Assembly: GCF_004571135.1 (NCBI RefSeq)
Contig: NZ_SPSB01000001.1
Coordinates: 186,001-250,000, forward strand
Direction of reading: 5' to 3'
Origin: Algoriphagus kandeliae
Lineage (GTDB): Bacteria > Bacteroidota > Bacteroidia > Cytophagales > Cyclobacteriaceae
DNA: 64,000 nt
A program made the position numbers and the translations under genes. The notes under the pieces are model-generated. The model had not been told where the DNA came from, made no database searches, and saw nothing but the letters and a program-made list of their open reading frames with translations. This document shows, piece by piece, positions 1-9,037 of this stretch. Every line of letters begins with the position of its first letter. Position 1 is the first letter of the stretch.

Positions 1-1
1 A

Positions 2-2335
2 AATGGTAAAATTATTCCTGTTTCAGGAATATTACCAGAATTCACTTACTCTTTAAACGGAGGAGCCCCAATGAATTTAGAGGATTTAGAAGCCCTTGAT
101 CTTCAGTCTGGGATTTATTCTCTTGATGTTATAAATCAAGCAGGCTGTACCCAAAGTTTATCAATAGAAATTATGGGGCCAGAATCTGCTCTTACCATTA
201 ATGACGTAATTAAAATTGATCCCGGATGTGGCGCTGATAATGGTAAGATTCAAGCGCAAATCACAGGAGGATGGGATTCATATTCAGTTAGTCTTTTTAA
301 AGATGGTGAATTGATCAATTCAATTACGCTTTCTGGTTCTGAATTGATTTTTGATGATCTAGAAACAGGATTGTATTTATTTGAAGTTCTTGATGGTAAA
401 GGTTGCAAGGTCAGTTCAGAGGAAATTGAATTAGTAGATGGTCCTACTCAGATTTTAGTAGACAACCAAGAGGTATGTGAGGGCTCTGAAATTAGATTAA
501 TTCCTCAATTGGACCCACCAGCTACAGATTATGAATTTTTATGGTTCTTTGATTCAGAGACCAATCAACAAATAATTTCTAGTCCAAGTCCTGATCCGAG
601 CGGTATCATTTATGAGATTTCACCGGAAGGTGTATTAATAATCACTGGTCTTCCTTATTCCACCCTACCTTATGAATTTTATGTAATTGCAAAAGGTTCT
701 GATGTTTGTGAAGGGTTTGTTGCTAGAACGGAAGTGGTGGTAAATCAATTGCCAAATGCAACCGCAAATTTGACTCAGGAAATTTGTTTTGGTGAAGGAG
801 GGTTAATTGAAATTAATGCTACCTCAGGCTCTGGAGACTATCAATTTTCTATTGATGGGGTTAATTTCCAGAATTCAAATGTGTTCTCTGTTCAACAAGG
901 AGTTTATTCAGTAACAATAAGAACAAGTCAAGGCTGTGAAACCATTCTTTCTGATTTGGAAATTAAGGGTCCTTCAGCACCAATTAACGTCCAAAATTTG
1001 GAAATAAACGATGCCACTTGTGGACAAGATGACGGGAGTATAAGTTTTATGGTTTTGGGAGGTGATCCGGGATATGAAATCGACCTCGTCTTAAATTCGG
1101 TAATAGTTAGTACAGTTGATTCTTCAGACGGAGTTGTGTCGTTTTCCGATTTAGGGATAGGAGATTATGAAATAATTATTAGAGATGCTTTAGGCTGTGA
1201 AACTATAGTTGATGATGTTGTTCAAATTCAAACTATCCCTACCATTATTGATGTAAATGATGCAGCAATCTGTGAAGGAGAGTCTGCAGTTTTGATTCCT
1301 TCGGTTCCTTCGGCGTCTTCCGATGTTCAATATTCCTGGTACTTCGATCAGCAAGGTAACAGTATAATAACTCCAGGAGATTATGGTGATGTAAGTTATC
1401 AAATTGATTCAAATGGAATTCTTACAATACAAGGACTTCAAGCTTCGGGTCAGAATTATGAATACTTCGTGTTAGCTACAGGCTCAGATGTCTGCAGATC
1501 TACTTCAGAAAAGGCCGAGGTATTAGTAACAGGAATACCTAATCTTAGAGTTTCTAACCCATCAATTGTGTGTGATCCAACTGGTACAGTAGACCTTACC
1601 GATTATATTGAAGGGTATAATCCTGCTGTTTATGATTACAATGTAGTTTCTCCAGTAGGTACAATTATGCGCCTTGAAGATATTTCAGCAGTTGATCTTT
1701 CTGGCGATTATAGAGTAAGTAGTTCAGTAAAAGGAACTTCTTGTTGGAATCAACCTCAACGAATTCGGGTGGTAATTGCTGAAACTCTGTTAGAAGCTGA
1801 TTTCAGCTTCCTTATAGATTTTGGTGGAGGTAACATTATTGAGAAAGAGGATATACCACTAGGAGAGGATGTTTATTTTAACGATTTGACGAGAGGGAAT
1901 GCCCAAAAATGGGATTGGGATTTTGGAGATGGCAATACTAGTACTCTTCAAAATCCTGTTCATAGTTACAATAAGATTGGTACATATACAGTTCAACTTA
2001 GAGTAATAGATGAAATCGGATGTGTTTCTATTTATGAAATGCTTGTTAATGTCGTTGATGAATTCGATGTTATCGTTCCAAATGCATTTACTCCAAATGG
2101 TTTGAAAAATCAATTCTTCAAACCTGAATTCAGAGGAATTAGTAGTATGGAATTCTATATATTCAATACTTGGGGTGAATTAATTTATCAAACCAATTCA
2201 TTAGAAGATAAGGGATGGGATGGAACTTTAAATGGAAAGGATGCACCTAATGGTAATTATGTGTATAGGGGAAGATTTGTGAGCAGAGGTGGTGAAGTAA
2301 TTGAAAAATCAGGTGTGTTTATCTTAATTAGGTAA
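2..2335 (+). CDS. Large secreted PKD/Ig-like protein with T9SS type B C-terminal sorting domain (5' partial)
   Basis: The frame is open from base 2, so the first in-frame ATG (71) is internal and the N-terminus, including any signal peptide, lies outside the window. Visible are several repeats of about 110 to 140 residues of SprB/Ig-like character, each with paired cysteines (phrases such as GCETI and ICEGES). A PKD domain lies near bases 1890-2040 (core DFGDGNTSTLQNPVHSY). A C-terminal domain from about base 2065 starts with the family hallmark PNAFTPNG and ends KSGVFILIR. That last domain is the gliding-motility-associated (CHU_C) sorting signal that directs proteins through the type IX secretion system, so the product should be surface-anchored or released, probably as an adhesin or matrix protein. 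The ligand cannot be told. It converges on asnB. Confidence 0.9.
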   Translation, partial: NGKIIPVSGILPEFTYSLNGGAPMNLEDLEALDLQSGIYSLDVINQAGCTQSLSIEIMGPESALTINDVIKIDPGCGADNGKIQAQITGGWDSYSVSLFKDGELINSITLSGSELIFDDLETGLYLFEVLDGKGCKVSSEEIELVDGPTQILVDNQEVCEGSEIRLIPQLDPPATDYEFLWFFDSETNQQIISSPSPDPSGIIYEISPEGVLIITGLPYSTLPYEFYVIAKGSDVCEGFVARTEVVVNQLPNATANLTQEICFGEGGLIEINATSGSGDYQFSIDGVNFQNSNVFSVQQGVYSVTIRTSQGCETILSDLEIKGPSAPINVQNLEINDATCGQDDGSISFMVLGGDPGYEIDLVLNSVIVSTVDSSDGVVSFSDLGIGDYEIIIRDALGCETIVDDVVQIQTIPTIIDVNDAAICEGESAVLIPSVPSASSDVQYSWYFDQQGNSIITPGDYGDVSYQIDSNGILTIQGLQASGQNYEYFVLATGSDVCRSTSEKAEVLVTGIPNLRVSNPSIVCDPTGTVDLTDYIEGYNPAVYDYNVVSPVGTIMRLEDISAVDLSGDYRVSSSVKGTSCWNQPQRIRVVIAETLLEADFSFLIDFGGGNIIEKEDIPLGEDVYFNDLTRGNAQKWDWDFGDGNTSTLQNPVHSYNKIGTYTVQLRVIDEIGCVSIYEMLVNVVDEFDVIVPNAFTPNGLKNQFFKPEFRGISSMEFYIFNTWGELIYQTNSLEDKGWDGTLNGKDAPNGNYVYRGRFVSRGGEVIEKSGVFILIR

Positions 2336-2339
2336 TTTT

Positions 2340-2372
2340 GAAGGATTAAACTGAAAATTTTTTTTAACCTTC
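2340..2372. terminator. Weak hairpin between convergent genes
   Basis: Between the convergent T9SS-protein and asnB stop codons, GAAGGattaaa pairs with ttttttttaaCCTTC, leaving one bulged A and an A/T-rich loop. The T-run lies inside the structure rather than after it. This is a plausible but weak shared terminator. Confidence 0.3.
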
Positions 2373-2413
2373 AATCATTTCTTTTAATCCATTTGTTGTC
2401 ACCATTTTTTGAT

Positions 2414-4291
2414 TTAAGGGGTCAAACTGATGTGTGCTAAGATTCTTTTCTCAACCTCATCAATGGTCTGATTTTCAAAAAATAAACTTCCCCAAATTTC
2501 TACTGATGCAAGTTTTGCAATAAAATAAGCGTGGCTATTTTCTTTAATAAGTTTTAGTGCAGACGGAGTTAGTCCTAAAGTTTTTTGCCAAAAGCCGTTA
2601 TAGAAAAACTCTGAATTAACTGAAATATTCATTAATCCGGCAACTGGGAATCCTTTTTTTTGAATATATGCCAACTTTTTGTCCAAAACTTTTTCTGTGA
2701 GTTTTCTTACTATATGCTTATCAATCAAGAATGGATGCTTGTAATTATAGATTTTAGAAGTCATACCTATTTTATGCTTTCTAGGAAGATTTATGGAAAA
2801 CTCAATGATATCCTCATACAAAAAAGGGAAGCGCGACTCTATACTATGCATCATTCCCATGCGGTCATTCCTCCAAAGAAGGCTATGAATACTTCGTTCA
2901 AGCATATTTAATGTCATTGCTTGATCAAACGCAATATTTTTGTTTTTTAGAAAATCATAGGCTTTGAGATTTTCAAGCTGTTTTTCTTTCAATTCATAGC
3001 CTCCCAAAAATTGAAAAAAGTCTTCATGAAAGTTGTTGTTGTCAAGATTTAAATACCTTGAAATGCCTGGGACTTTTTTATAGATTGAATTTAAAATATT
3101 GAATGGTGATTTTATTAGACCTTCAAATTGTCTAGTCAGTAGTCTTGGGTAACCCAGGAATAATTCATCAGATCCCTCCCCAGTTAAAACAGCTTTACAG
3201 GAATGTAGATTAGCAAGTTCACTTACATATTGAAAAGGAACTGCATTAGGATGTGACAAAATAGGGGATTCATAAAACCAAGTAGCTTTGGCCCACGACT
3301 TCAAAAATAACTCTGGTGTAAAATCGTGTTTATATAGATTTGCATTAAGGATTTTGGATAGGTAGGTTGAGTTTTGTAACTCTGAGTGTTTACCTACTAC
3401 ATTTGATGTAAAAAGACTTAATGGGGCTTTTTGAAATGCTATTGCTACACACAACGATGAATCTATTCCTCCGCTTACAAAGGCTCCCATTTTTGCATCG
3501 GCTGCCATTACTTTGAATATTGTTTCAGAGAAAATATATTCAAACTCTTCTAGTATCTCATTTCCATTAGCTCTTGCTCTTCTTTCGAATTCAGGTTCTG
3601 ATATATAATCAGACATTTTAAAGTAGTATTCAATTTTGGAAATACTTGTTTCTATATCAAATGTTAAAAATGTTCCAGGCTCAAGCTGTTTTACCCCAAT
3701 AATAGCACTTAACCTTCTTGAATATTCAAATTCTGCAAAAGTTGCGATACTTAGGTATTTCTCATTCAGCTTTTTGAATTCATCAAGAACCCAAATTCCC
3801 TTTAACTCAGAAGAAAAGACCAATTGCCCTTCTTGCACGGAATAAAAAAGAGGCTTCATCCCCGTTCTGTCTCGACTTAAATATACTTTTCCATTTAATA
3901 TGTCATAAAAGGCAAAAGCAAACATTCCTTTTAATCTTTTAAGAGTCAATTCAATTCCCCAATGGATTAGAGAGAAAAATAAAACTTCTGTATCTGAGGT
4001 AGTCTTGAATTCTAAATAGAACTCCTTAGTCAAATTTTTTCTAAGTTCTAGATAATTATAGATTTCCCCATTGAATACCAGAGCAAAATTGCCGTTTTGA
4101 AAAGGTTGATTAGATCTTTCATTTATATCAATCAATGAAAGTCTATTATGACCGAATACAGCATTTGGATATTTCGAAATTGTTGTGTTGTCAGGTCCTC
4201 TATGCCGCATTATTTGACACATTTTGAGGACTTTGTTCTCTGTATTTTCTTTTGGGGAAAAACTATTTGCGATTCCTGCAATTCCACACAT
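2414..4291 (-). CDS. asnB: Asparagine synthase (glutamine-hydrolysing)
   Basis: This 625-aa protein has the two-domain AsnB layout. The N-terminal class II glutamine amidotransferase domain begins MCGIAGI, so Cys2 is the nucleophile after Met removal; it continues with RHRGPD (29-34) and FNGEIYNY (73-80). The synthase domain has the PP-loop SGGIDSS (273-279) and a later GEGSDELFLGY segment. It transfers glutamine-derived ammonia to an AMP-activated carboxylate. Free-standing members make asparagine, but paralogues inside polysaccharide loci often amidate uronic acids or other sugar carboxylates. Its position beside neuA, on the opposite strand, makes glycan amidation a real alternative. The length is normal and the cysteine start fixes the start codon. 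Confidence 0.92.
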   Translation of the reverse strand: MCGIAGIANSFSPKENTENKVLKMCQIMRHRGPDNTTISKYPNAVFGHNRLSLIDINERSNQPFQNGNFALVFNGEIYNYLELRKNLTKEFYLEFKTTSDTEVLFFSLIHWGIELTLKRLKGMFAFAFYDILNGKVYLSRDRTGMKPLFYSVQEGQLVFSSELKGIWVLDEFKKLNEKYLSIATFAEFEYSRRLSAIIGVKQLEPGTFLTFDIETSISKIEYYFKMSDYISEPEFERRARANGNEILEEFEYIFSETIFKVMAADAKMGAFVSGGIDSSLCVAIAFQKAPLSLFTSNVVGKHSELQNSTYLSKILNANLYKHDFTPELFLKSWAKATWFYESPILSHPNAVPFQYVSELANLHSCKAVLTGEGSDELFLGYPRLLTRQFEGLIKSPFNILNSIYKKVPGISRYLNLDNNNFHEDFFQFLGGYELKEKQLENLKAYDFLKNKNIAFDQAMTLNMLERSIHSLLWRNDRMGMMHSIESRFPFLYEDIIEFSINLPRKHKIGMTSKIYNYKHPFLIDKHIVRKLTEKVLDKKLAYIQKKGFPVAGLMNISVNSEFFYNGFWQKTLGLTPSALKLIKENSHAYFIAKLASVEIWGSLFFENQTIDEVEKRILAHISLTP

Positions 4292-4470
4292 ACGAAGTGT
4301 TTATTTAAAAATTTATATAAAGGTATTTCCAATTTTTTTCTAAAAGAATAGCGAAGCTGTTTTACCTGAATCATATTTTTTTAATTATTCAGATGGTTAA
4401 AAATTCTCTTGAAAAGAGATATTCTAATTATTAAATGATTAAAAAAGGTCGATTTTTCGATCTATTAGGC

Positions 4471-4478
4471 TAATTTTG
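4471..4478 (+). promoter_or_regulatory. Candidate Bacteroidota -7 box before neuA
   Basis: TAATTTTG matches the Bacteroidota sigma-A -7 consensus TAnnTTTG exactly. It sits 25 bases before the ATG at 4503 and 193 bases into the divergent neuA/asnB gap. The upstream -33 TTTG is only loosely matched (a T-run near 4452). A promoter here would place the TTG at 4476 inside the -7 element, which argues for the ATG at 4503 as the true neuA start. Confidence 0.5.
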
Positions 4479-4502
4479 AACAGCTCATTTCAAAAAAGTA
4501 GC

Positions 4503-5186
4503 ATGTTTATTTCCTCAAATTATCAAGTTATTATTCCAGCTAGGAAAGGTTCTAAAAGATTTCCGGGTAAAAATAAAGTCCTATTGAAAGGGAAGCCATT
4601 ATTCCAGCATTCAATTGACTATGCTATTTCAGAAGGAATTTTACCTGAAAACATTTGGGTTAATACTGATGATGAGGAAATTTTAGAATTATGCTCTCAT
4701 TTTGGAATTAGGACATACTCCAGAAACTCAAGTTTGGCTAATGACTTCACTCCAACTGTGGATGTTATTGAAGATCAATTAAAATATTTTAAAGATCATC
4801 ATATAAATTGCGACGCAGTGGTTTTATTGCAAGTAACAAATCCTCTAAGGCCTGAGGGGTTAGTTAGAAAAGCTTTGCAAGTATTTGAGCAATCTTTTGC
4901 TTCCAGCCTCTGTACGTTCAGTCCATTAAATAAAAAATTTGGGACCATTAAGGGTTCTCATTTTGAACCTAAAAATTATTCTCCTGGTCAGAGGATGCAG
5001 GACATTGAGCCTTTGTTTTATGAAAATGGTTTGTTGTACATATCTTCTTCTAAGCTCATATTAAAAGAAAAAAAAATCATTGGTGATGATGTGTATCCTT
5101 TCGTCCTAGACCATGTGTTTGCAAATCTGGATATTGATGAACCTAAGGATCTTTTGTTAGCCGAATTTCTCTTCGAAAAAAAATAA
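4503..5186 (+). CDS. neuA: CMP-N-acetylneuraminate (sialic acid) cytidylyltransferase
   Basis: This 227-aa protein activates a nonulosonic acid with CTP to give the CMP-sugar. Nucleotidyltransferase signature VIIPARKGSKRFPGKN lies at about residues 9-24, followed by NTDDEEI near 62 and QVTNPLRP near 110, as in NeuA/LegF/PseF enzymes. The length fits the single-domain form with no C-terminal esterase. An in-frame TTG at 4476 would add nine residues, but ATG 4503 fits the promoter box better. It is followed two bases later by neuB and then neuC, the classical sialic acid set. CMP-legionaminic acid synthetase is the main alternative. Confidence 0.88.
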   Translation: MFISSNYQVIIPARKGSKRFPGKNKVLLKGKPLFQHSIDYAISEGILPENIWVNTDDEEILELCSHFGIRTYSRNSSLANDFTPTVDVIEDQLKYFKDHHINCDAVVLLQVTNPLRPEGLVRKALQVFEQSFASSLCTFSPLNKKFGTIKGSHFEPKNYSPGQRMQDIEPLFYENGLLYISSSKLILKEKKIIGDDVYPFVLDHVFANLDIDEPKDLLLAEFLFEKK

Positions 5187-5188
5187 TT

Positions 5189-6226
5189 ATGTCAACCTTT
5201 AAAATTAAAGATAGGGAGGTTGGACCAGGTTGTCCACCTTTGGTAATAGCTGAATTAGGAATAAATCATGAAGGGAGCCTCAAAACTGCCTTTGAAATGG
5301 TGGATGCTGCTGCAAGAGCCGGTGTAGAAATTGTAAAGCATCAAACTCATATAGTGGAAGATGAAATGAGTGCAGAGGCTAGAAAAGTAATTCCTGGCAA
5401 TGCAGATGTTTCTATTTATGAAATTATGGAACGGTGTGCTTTGAATGAAGATGAAGAACGCCAACTGAAAGCCTATGTAGAATCAAAAGGGATGATTTTT
5501 ATTTCTACTCCTTTTTCAAGGGCGGCAGCTGATAGACTTCAAAGTATGGATGTACCGGCATTTAAGATAGGTAGTGGAGAATGTAACAATTTGCCGTTGC
5601 TTGAACATATTGCATCTTTTGGTAAACCGATGATATTATCTACAGGAATGAATACATTGGAAAGTGTCAAAAAATCCGTAGAAACTATAAAAAAGTTTAA
5701 TGTTCCTTTTGCACTGCTCCATACAACAAATCTATATCCAACGCCTTATCATTTGGTACGATTAGGTGCTATGCAAGAATTAATGGAAAACTTTCCGGGC
5801 GTTCCTGTAGGATTAAGTGACCATACTGTGAGTAATCACGCCTGTTTTGCTGCGGTTGCATTAGGTGCTTCTATTTTAGAAAGGCATTTTACAGATCATA
5901 TGCAAAGAACAGGTCCTGATATTGTTTGCTCTATGGATGAAAAAGAAACAAAAAAATTGATTGAAGGTGCAAATCTTATTTTCCAAATGTCAGGTGGGAG
6001 AAAAGAACCTGCTAAGGAAGAAAAGGTCACCATTGATTTTGCCTTTGCTACGGTGGTTACAATAAAAGACATTGAAGAAGGAGAGGAGTTTACAAAGGAA
6101 AATATCTGGGTTAAAAGACCTGGGACAGGAGAGATATTGGCTGAAAAGTTTTCTGAGATTCTAGGAAAGAAAGCAAAAAAATCATTGAAAAAAGATCAAC
6201 ACCTAAAGTTCTCTGACTATGAGTAA
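5189..6226 (+). CDS. neuB: N-acetylneuraminate synthase
   Basis: This 345-aa protein condenses ManNAc (or a related 2-acetamido hexose) with phosphoenolpyruvate to form sialic acid. The TIM-barrel part starts near PLVIAELGINHEGS and contains STPFSRAAADRL, the TTNLYPTPYHLVRLG segment, LSDHTVSNHA and ERHFTDHMQRTGPD. An antifreeze-like SAF domain follows from about residue 280 (WVKRPGTGEI). The run from YPTPY to KRPG reads much like the remembered E. coli K1 NeuB rather than LegI or PseI, favouring Neu5Ac. The start ATG lies two bases after neuA and the end overlaps the next gene by eight bases, so it sits in one operon. Confidence 0.9.
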   Translation: MSTFKIKDREVGPGCPPLVIAELGINHEGSLKTAFEMVDAAARAGVEIVKHQTHIVEDEMSAEARKVIPGNADVSIYEIMERCALNEDEERQLKAYVESKGMIFISTPFSRAAADRLQSMDVPAFKIGSGECNNLPLLEHIASFGKPMILSTGMNTLESVKKSVETIKKFNVPFALLHTTNLYPTPYHLVRLGAMQELMENFPGVPVGLSDHTVSNHACFAAVALGASILERHFTDHMQRTGPDIVCSMDEKETKKLIEGANLIFQMSGGRKEPAKEEKVTIDFAFATVVTIKDIEEGEEFTKENIWVKRPGTGEILAEKFSEILGKKAKKSLKKDQHLKFSDYE

Positions 6227-7010
6227 AAAGGTTTCTGTAGTGATTCGGAATAAGAATCAAGAAAAGAACCTTGAATTTTCCTTGTTTAATTTATCTAAGC
6301 GCTATTCTGAAGATATTGATGAAATAGTTGTCATAGACAATGATTCAACAGATAATAGTAGATTGATTGGAGAGAAATACGGGGTCAAATGGGTAAATAT
6401 ATCTGATTTTGGATATGGTAAAAGTGCAAATTTGGCTGCCAAATCGGCTTCTCATGAAATTGTCGTTATTTTTAGTGCACACGCCTTTCCAATAAGTCAT
6501 GACTTCTTCAAATTAATTAAAAATAGGTTTGAAGAAAATCCAAAATTAGCTGGAGTCCGATGCATTCATACTGAAAGGGATTACAAGATGTATATTAATG
6601 GTGTTGCACCAGAGGATAGTCCGATAGACTCAGCTCTCTTATTTGCTGGATCTGCTTTTTCAAAAAAAGTTTGGGAAAAAATCCCTTTCAAGGATTCTAT
6701 TGTGACCTTTGAAGATAAGGAATGGTCCCTTAGAGTTTTAAAAGAAGGCTATGAATTAGATTTGGTACCAGCCATTTTTTGTTATGATTTAAAGCGAACC
6801 CCTGCGTCTTATTACTTTAGATTTAAAACTGAGACCCAAGGAAATTATGATCTTTGGGGTACTAAAATCAGATTTTCAGAAGTAGCGAAAAAAATTGTAT
6901 TTGGTCACCTTGGATTAGTCAAAATGTTTTTTGTTGAGACATACTTCATGGCTAAAACTAATTTCTTCCTTATTTACTTTATATTATTTAAGCAATCCTC
7001 TAAAAAATGA
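6219..7010 (+). CDS. Family 2 glycosyltransferase (in the neu operon)
   Basis: This 263-aa GT-A protein opens with VSVVIRNKNQEKNLEFSL and has the nucleotide-binding VVIDNDSTDNS segment near 37-47. Where most GT2 enzymes have a DxD, it has FSAHAF (about 85-90), a variant also found in rhamnosyltransferase-like GT2 subgroups, so metal coordination may differ. It overlaps neuB by eight bases and neuC by four. Being inside the neu operon it could transfer sialic acid or the residue next to it, but known bacterial sialyltransferases belong to other families, so the latter is more likely. Donor and acceptor are not determined. Confidence 0.82.
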   Translation: MSKKVSVVIRNKNQEKNLEFSLFNLSKRYSEDIDEIVVIDNDSTDNSRLIGEKYGVKWVNISDFGYGKSANLAAKSASHEIVVIFSAHAFPISHDFFKLIKNRFEENPKLAGVRCIHTERDYKMYINGVAPEDSPIDSALLFAGSAFSKKVWEKIPFKDSIVTFEDKEWSLRVLKEGYELDLVPAIFCYDLKRTPASYYFRFKTETQGNYDLWGTKIRFSEVAKKIVFGHLGLVKMFFVETYFMAKTNFFLIYFILFKQSSKK

Positions 7011-8134
7011 AGAGAATTCTCTTTCTAACCGGGACGAGAGCAGATTTCGGTAAAATAAAATCCCTAATTGAAATTTGCGATAAGGCAGAACAGTTTGAAG
7101 TAGATATTTTTGTAACAGGCATGCATATGCATAAACAGTACGGAGAAACTGTCATAGAAATTGAGCGATGTGGGTTTTCAAATTTGTTCAAGTTTTTCAA
7201 CTATACCTCGGAAACAACAATGGATTTGACTTTGGCAAAAACCATTGATGGATTCTCTGGCTACATTAAAGAAAATAAACCGGACTTAATAATTGTTCAT
7301 GGTGATCGTGTCGAAGCTCTGGCAGGAGCTATTGTTGGTGCTCTGAATAATATTTTGGTGGGGCATATAGAAGGAGGAGAAGTCTCAGGGACAATTGATG
7401 AACTCATCCGACATTCAGTAAGTAAATTGAGTCATTTTCATTTTGTTTCCAACGACCTTGCAAAAAAGCGCTTAGTGCAAATGGGTGAATTAGAATCTCA
7501 AGTCTTTGTTATTGGTTCTCCGGATATTGATGTGATGTTTTCAAATTCTTTGCCGGAGTTAGTAAAAGTTAAAGAATACTATCAAATCCCTTTTGATCGA
7601 TTTTCAGTGGTTTTGTTTCATCCTGTAACTACTGAGGTAGATCAAATAGAAGGTTATGCTAATGTTTTAGCCGAGACACTTTTAAAGGATAGTGGAAATT
7701 ATGTGGTGATTTTTCCAAATAATGATATGGGGACTTCTCAAATTTTAAAGGCATATGGGAAATTCAATAATCACCCAAGATTTAAGGTTTTTCCTTCTCT
7801 CCGATTTGAATACTTTCTTACTCTATTAAAAAATGCAGAATTTATTATTGGGAATAGTAGTGCAGGGATAAGGGAAGCACCATATTATGGTGTTCCTAGT
7901 ATAAACCTTGGAAGTAGGCAAAAGAATAGAGCATCAGGGGATTCCATCATCCATAGTGATTTTTCGATGGAGTCTATTAAAGAAGCAATTAGTCAGGCAA
8001 GATCTCAAGGTAAAGGAGCAAAAGCTTTCGATTTTGGCCAAGGAAATAGTAATCAACTCTTTTTGGAGATAATTTCAAACCCTGAATTCTGGACTGCCTC
8101 ACATCAAAAACAATTCAACGATCTTCCATTGTAA
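7007..8134 (+). CDS. neuC: UDP-GlcNAc 2-epimerase (hydrolysing)
   Basis: This 375-aa protein converts UDP-GlcNAc to ManNAc plus UDP, the first step of sialic acid synthesis. It shows the GT-B-fold epimerase signatures GTRADFGKIKSL (9-20), VHGDRVEAL, HIEGGEVSGTIDELIRHS and GNSSAGIREAPYYGVPSINLG. The DELIRHSVSKLSH segment marks the hydrolysing NeuC/LegG class rather than the non-hydrolysing WecB class (which occurs separately at 15644). Its ATG overlaps the preceding GT2 stop. LegG (bacillosamine-type substrate) is the alternative; no bacillosamine genes lie beside it. Confidence 0.88.
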   Translation: MKRILFLTGTRADFGKIKSLIEICDKAEQFEVDIFVTGMHMHKQYGETVIEIERCGFSNLFKFFNYTSETTMDLTLAKTIDGFSGYIKENKPDLIIVHGDRVEALAGAIVGALNNILVGHIEGGEVSGTIDELIRHSVSKLSHFHFVSNDLAKKRLVQMGELESQVFVIGSPDIDVMFSNSLPELVKVKEYYQIPFDRFSVVLFHPVTTEVDQIEGYANVLAETLLKDSGNYVVIFPNNDMGTSQILKAYGKFNNHPRFKVFPSLRFEYFLTLLKNAEFIIGNSSAGIREAPYYGVPSINLGSRQKNRASGDSIIHSDFSMESIKEAISQARSQGKGAKAFDFGQGNSNQLFLEIISNPEFWTASHQKQFNDLPL

Positions 8135-8138
8135 TAAT

Positions 8139-9023
8139 ATGGTAAATAGTTCCTTTGGAGAAATTAAAGTTTCAATTGTTGTAGCTTGTTATAATCAGGG
8201 TAAATACTTGAATGATTGTCTTGAAAGTGTTCAAAATCAAGTTTATCCAAATTGGGAATGTATAATTGTTAATGATGGGAGTAAAGATGAAACAGTTAGA
8301 ATTGCAAATTCTTGGGTGCATAAAGATTCTAGGTATAGGTTTATTGATTTAGAGAAAAATGTTGGTGTAAGTTCTGCAAGGAATAAAGCACTTAAATCAA
8401 TAAAAGGAGACTATATACAATTTTTGGACGCGGATGATATTTTAGAAAAAAACAAATTATCTAATCAAATCAGTTTTTGTAAGGAGGATTTGATTCCTGT
8501 TTCAGGAAATAGATATTTCTACGATAATGAAGGAGTAGAAAAGCAGCGCGTGATGGGTAAGAATGGGGCACTTCCGGAAGTACCAATAACAATGTGGGAT
8601 CAAAATGATGTGATTTCTTTATTTAGAATTAAAAACCCATTTATTGTAAGTGCTCCCTTGTTTCCTAGATCAGTTTTAGCTCAAGTTGGATTTCTGAATG
8701 AAAATTTGAAGGCTTTTGAAGATTGGGAATTTAATTTTCGTTGTGCTCTCAAAGGTTATAAATTCCATCATGTGGGCTATGCAAAAAAAGCTCAGGTCCT
8801 TGTTAGGATTCATTCATCTAGTATGACAACAAATCGTAGTGAAATGCTTAGCAGAAGGAGAAAGTTTAATTATACGATTGCTAATAATGAAGATTATAAA
8901 AATTACTTTGGCAATAAGGTTTCCTTAAAAGACCAACCAAGTTTTCAGACAGTCAATACAGTTTTGAGATCTTTGATTCCTCCAATAATCTTTAACCTTT
9001 TTCGATCTTTCCGGTCAAGTTGA
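8139..9023 (+). CDS. Family 2 glycosyltransferase
   Basis: This 294-aa GT-A enzyme has VSIVVACYNQGKYLNDCLES at the N-terminus, VNDGSKDET near 45-52 and the metal-binding LDADD at 96-100. FEDWEFNFR near residue 190 is the usual GT2 ED(W) acceptor-side motif. It begins four bases after neuC and is the last gene of the neu operon, so it probably builds the repeat unit containing the sialic acid. Sugar specificity cannot be read from sequence. It converges on the methyltransferase gene with 14 bases between the stops. Confidence 0.85.
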   Translation: MVNSSFGEIKVSIVVACYNQGKYLNDCLESVQNQVYPNWECIIVNDGSKDETVRIANSWVHKDSRYRFIDLEKNVGVSSARNKALKSIKGDYIQFLDADDILEKNKLSNQISFCKEDLIPVSGNRYFYDNEGVEKQRVMGKNGALPEVPITMWDQNDVISLFRIKNPFIVSAPLFPRSVLAQVGFLNENLKAFEDWEFNFRCALKGYKFHHVGYAKKAQVLVRIHSSSMTTNRSEMLSRRRKFNYTIANNEDYKNYFGNKVSLKDQPSFQTVNTVLRSLIPPIIFNLFRSFRSS

Positions 9024-9037
9024 TTTTAATTTCTTTT

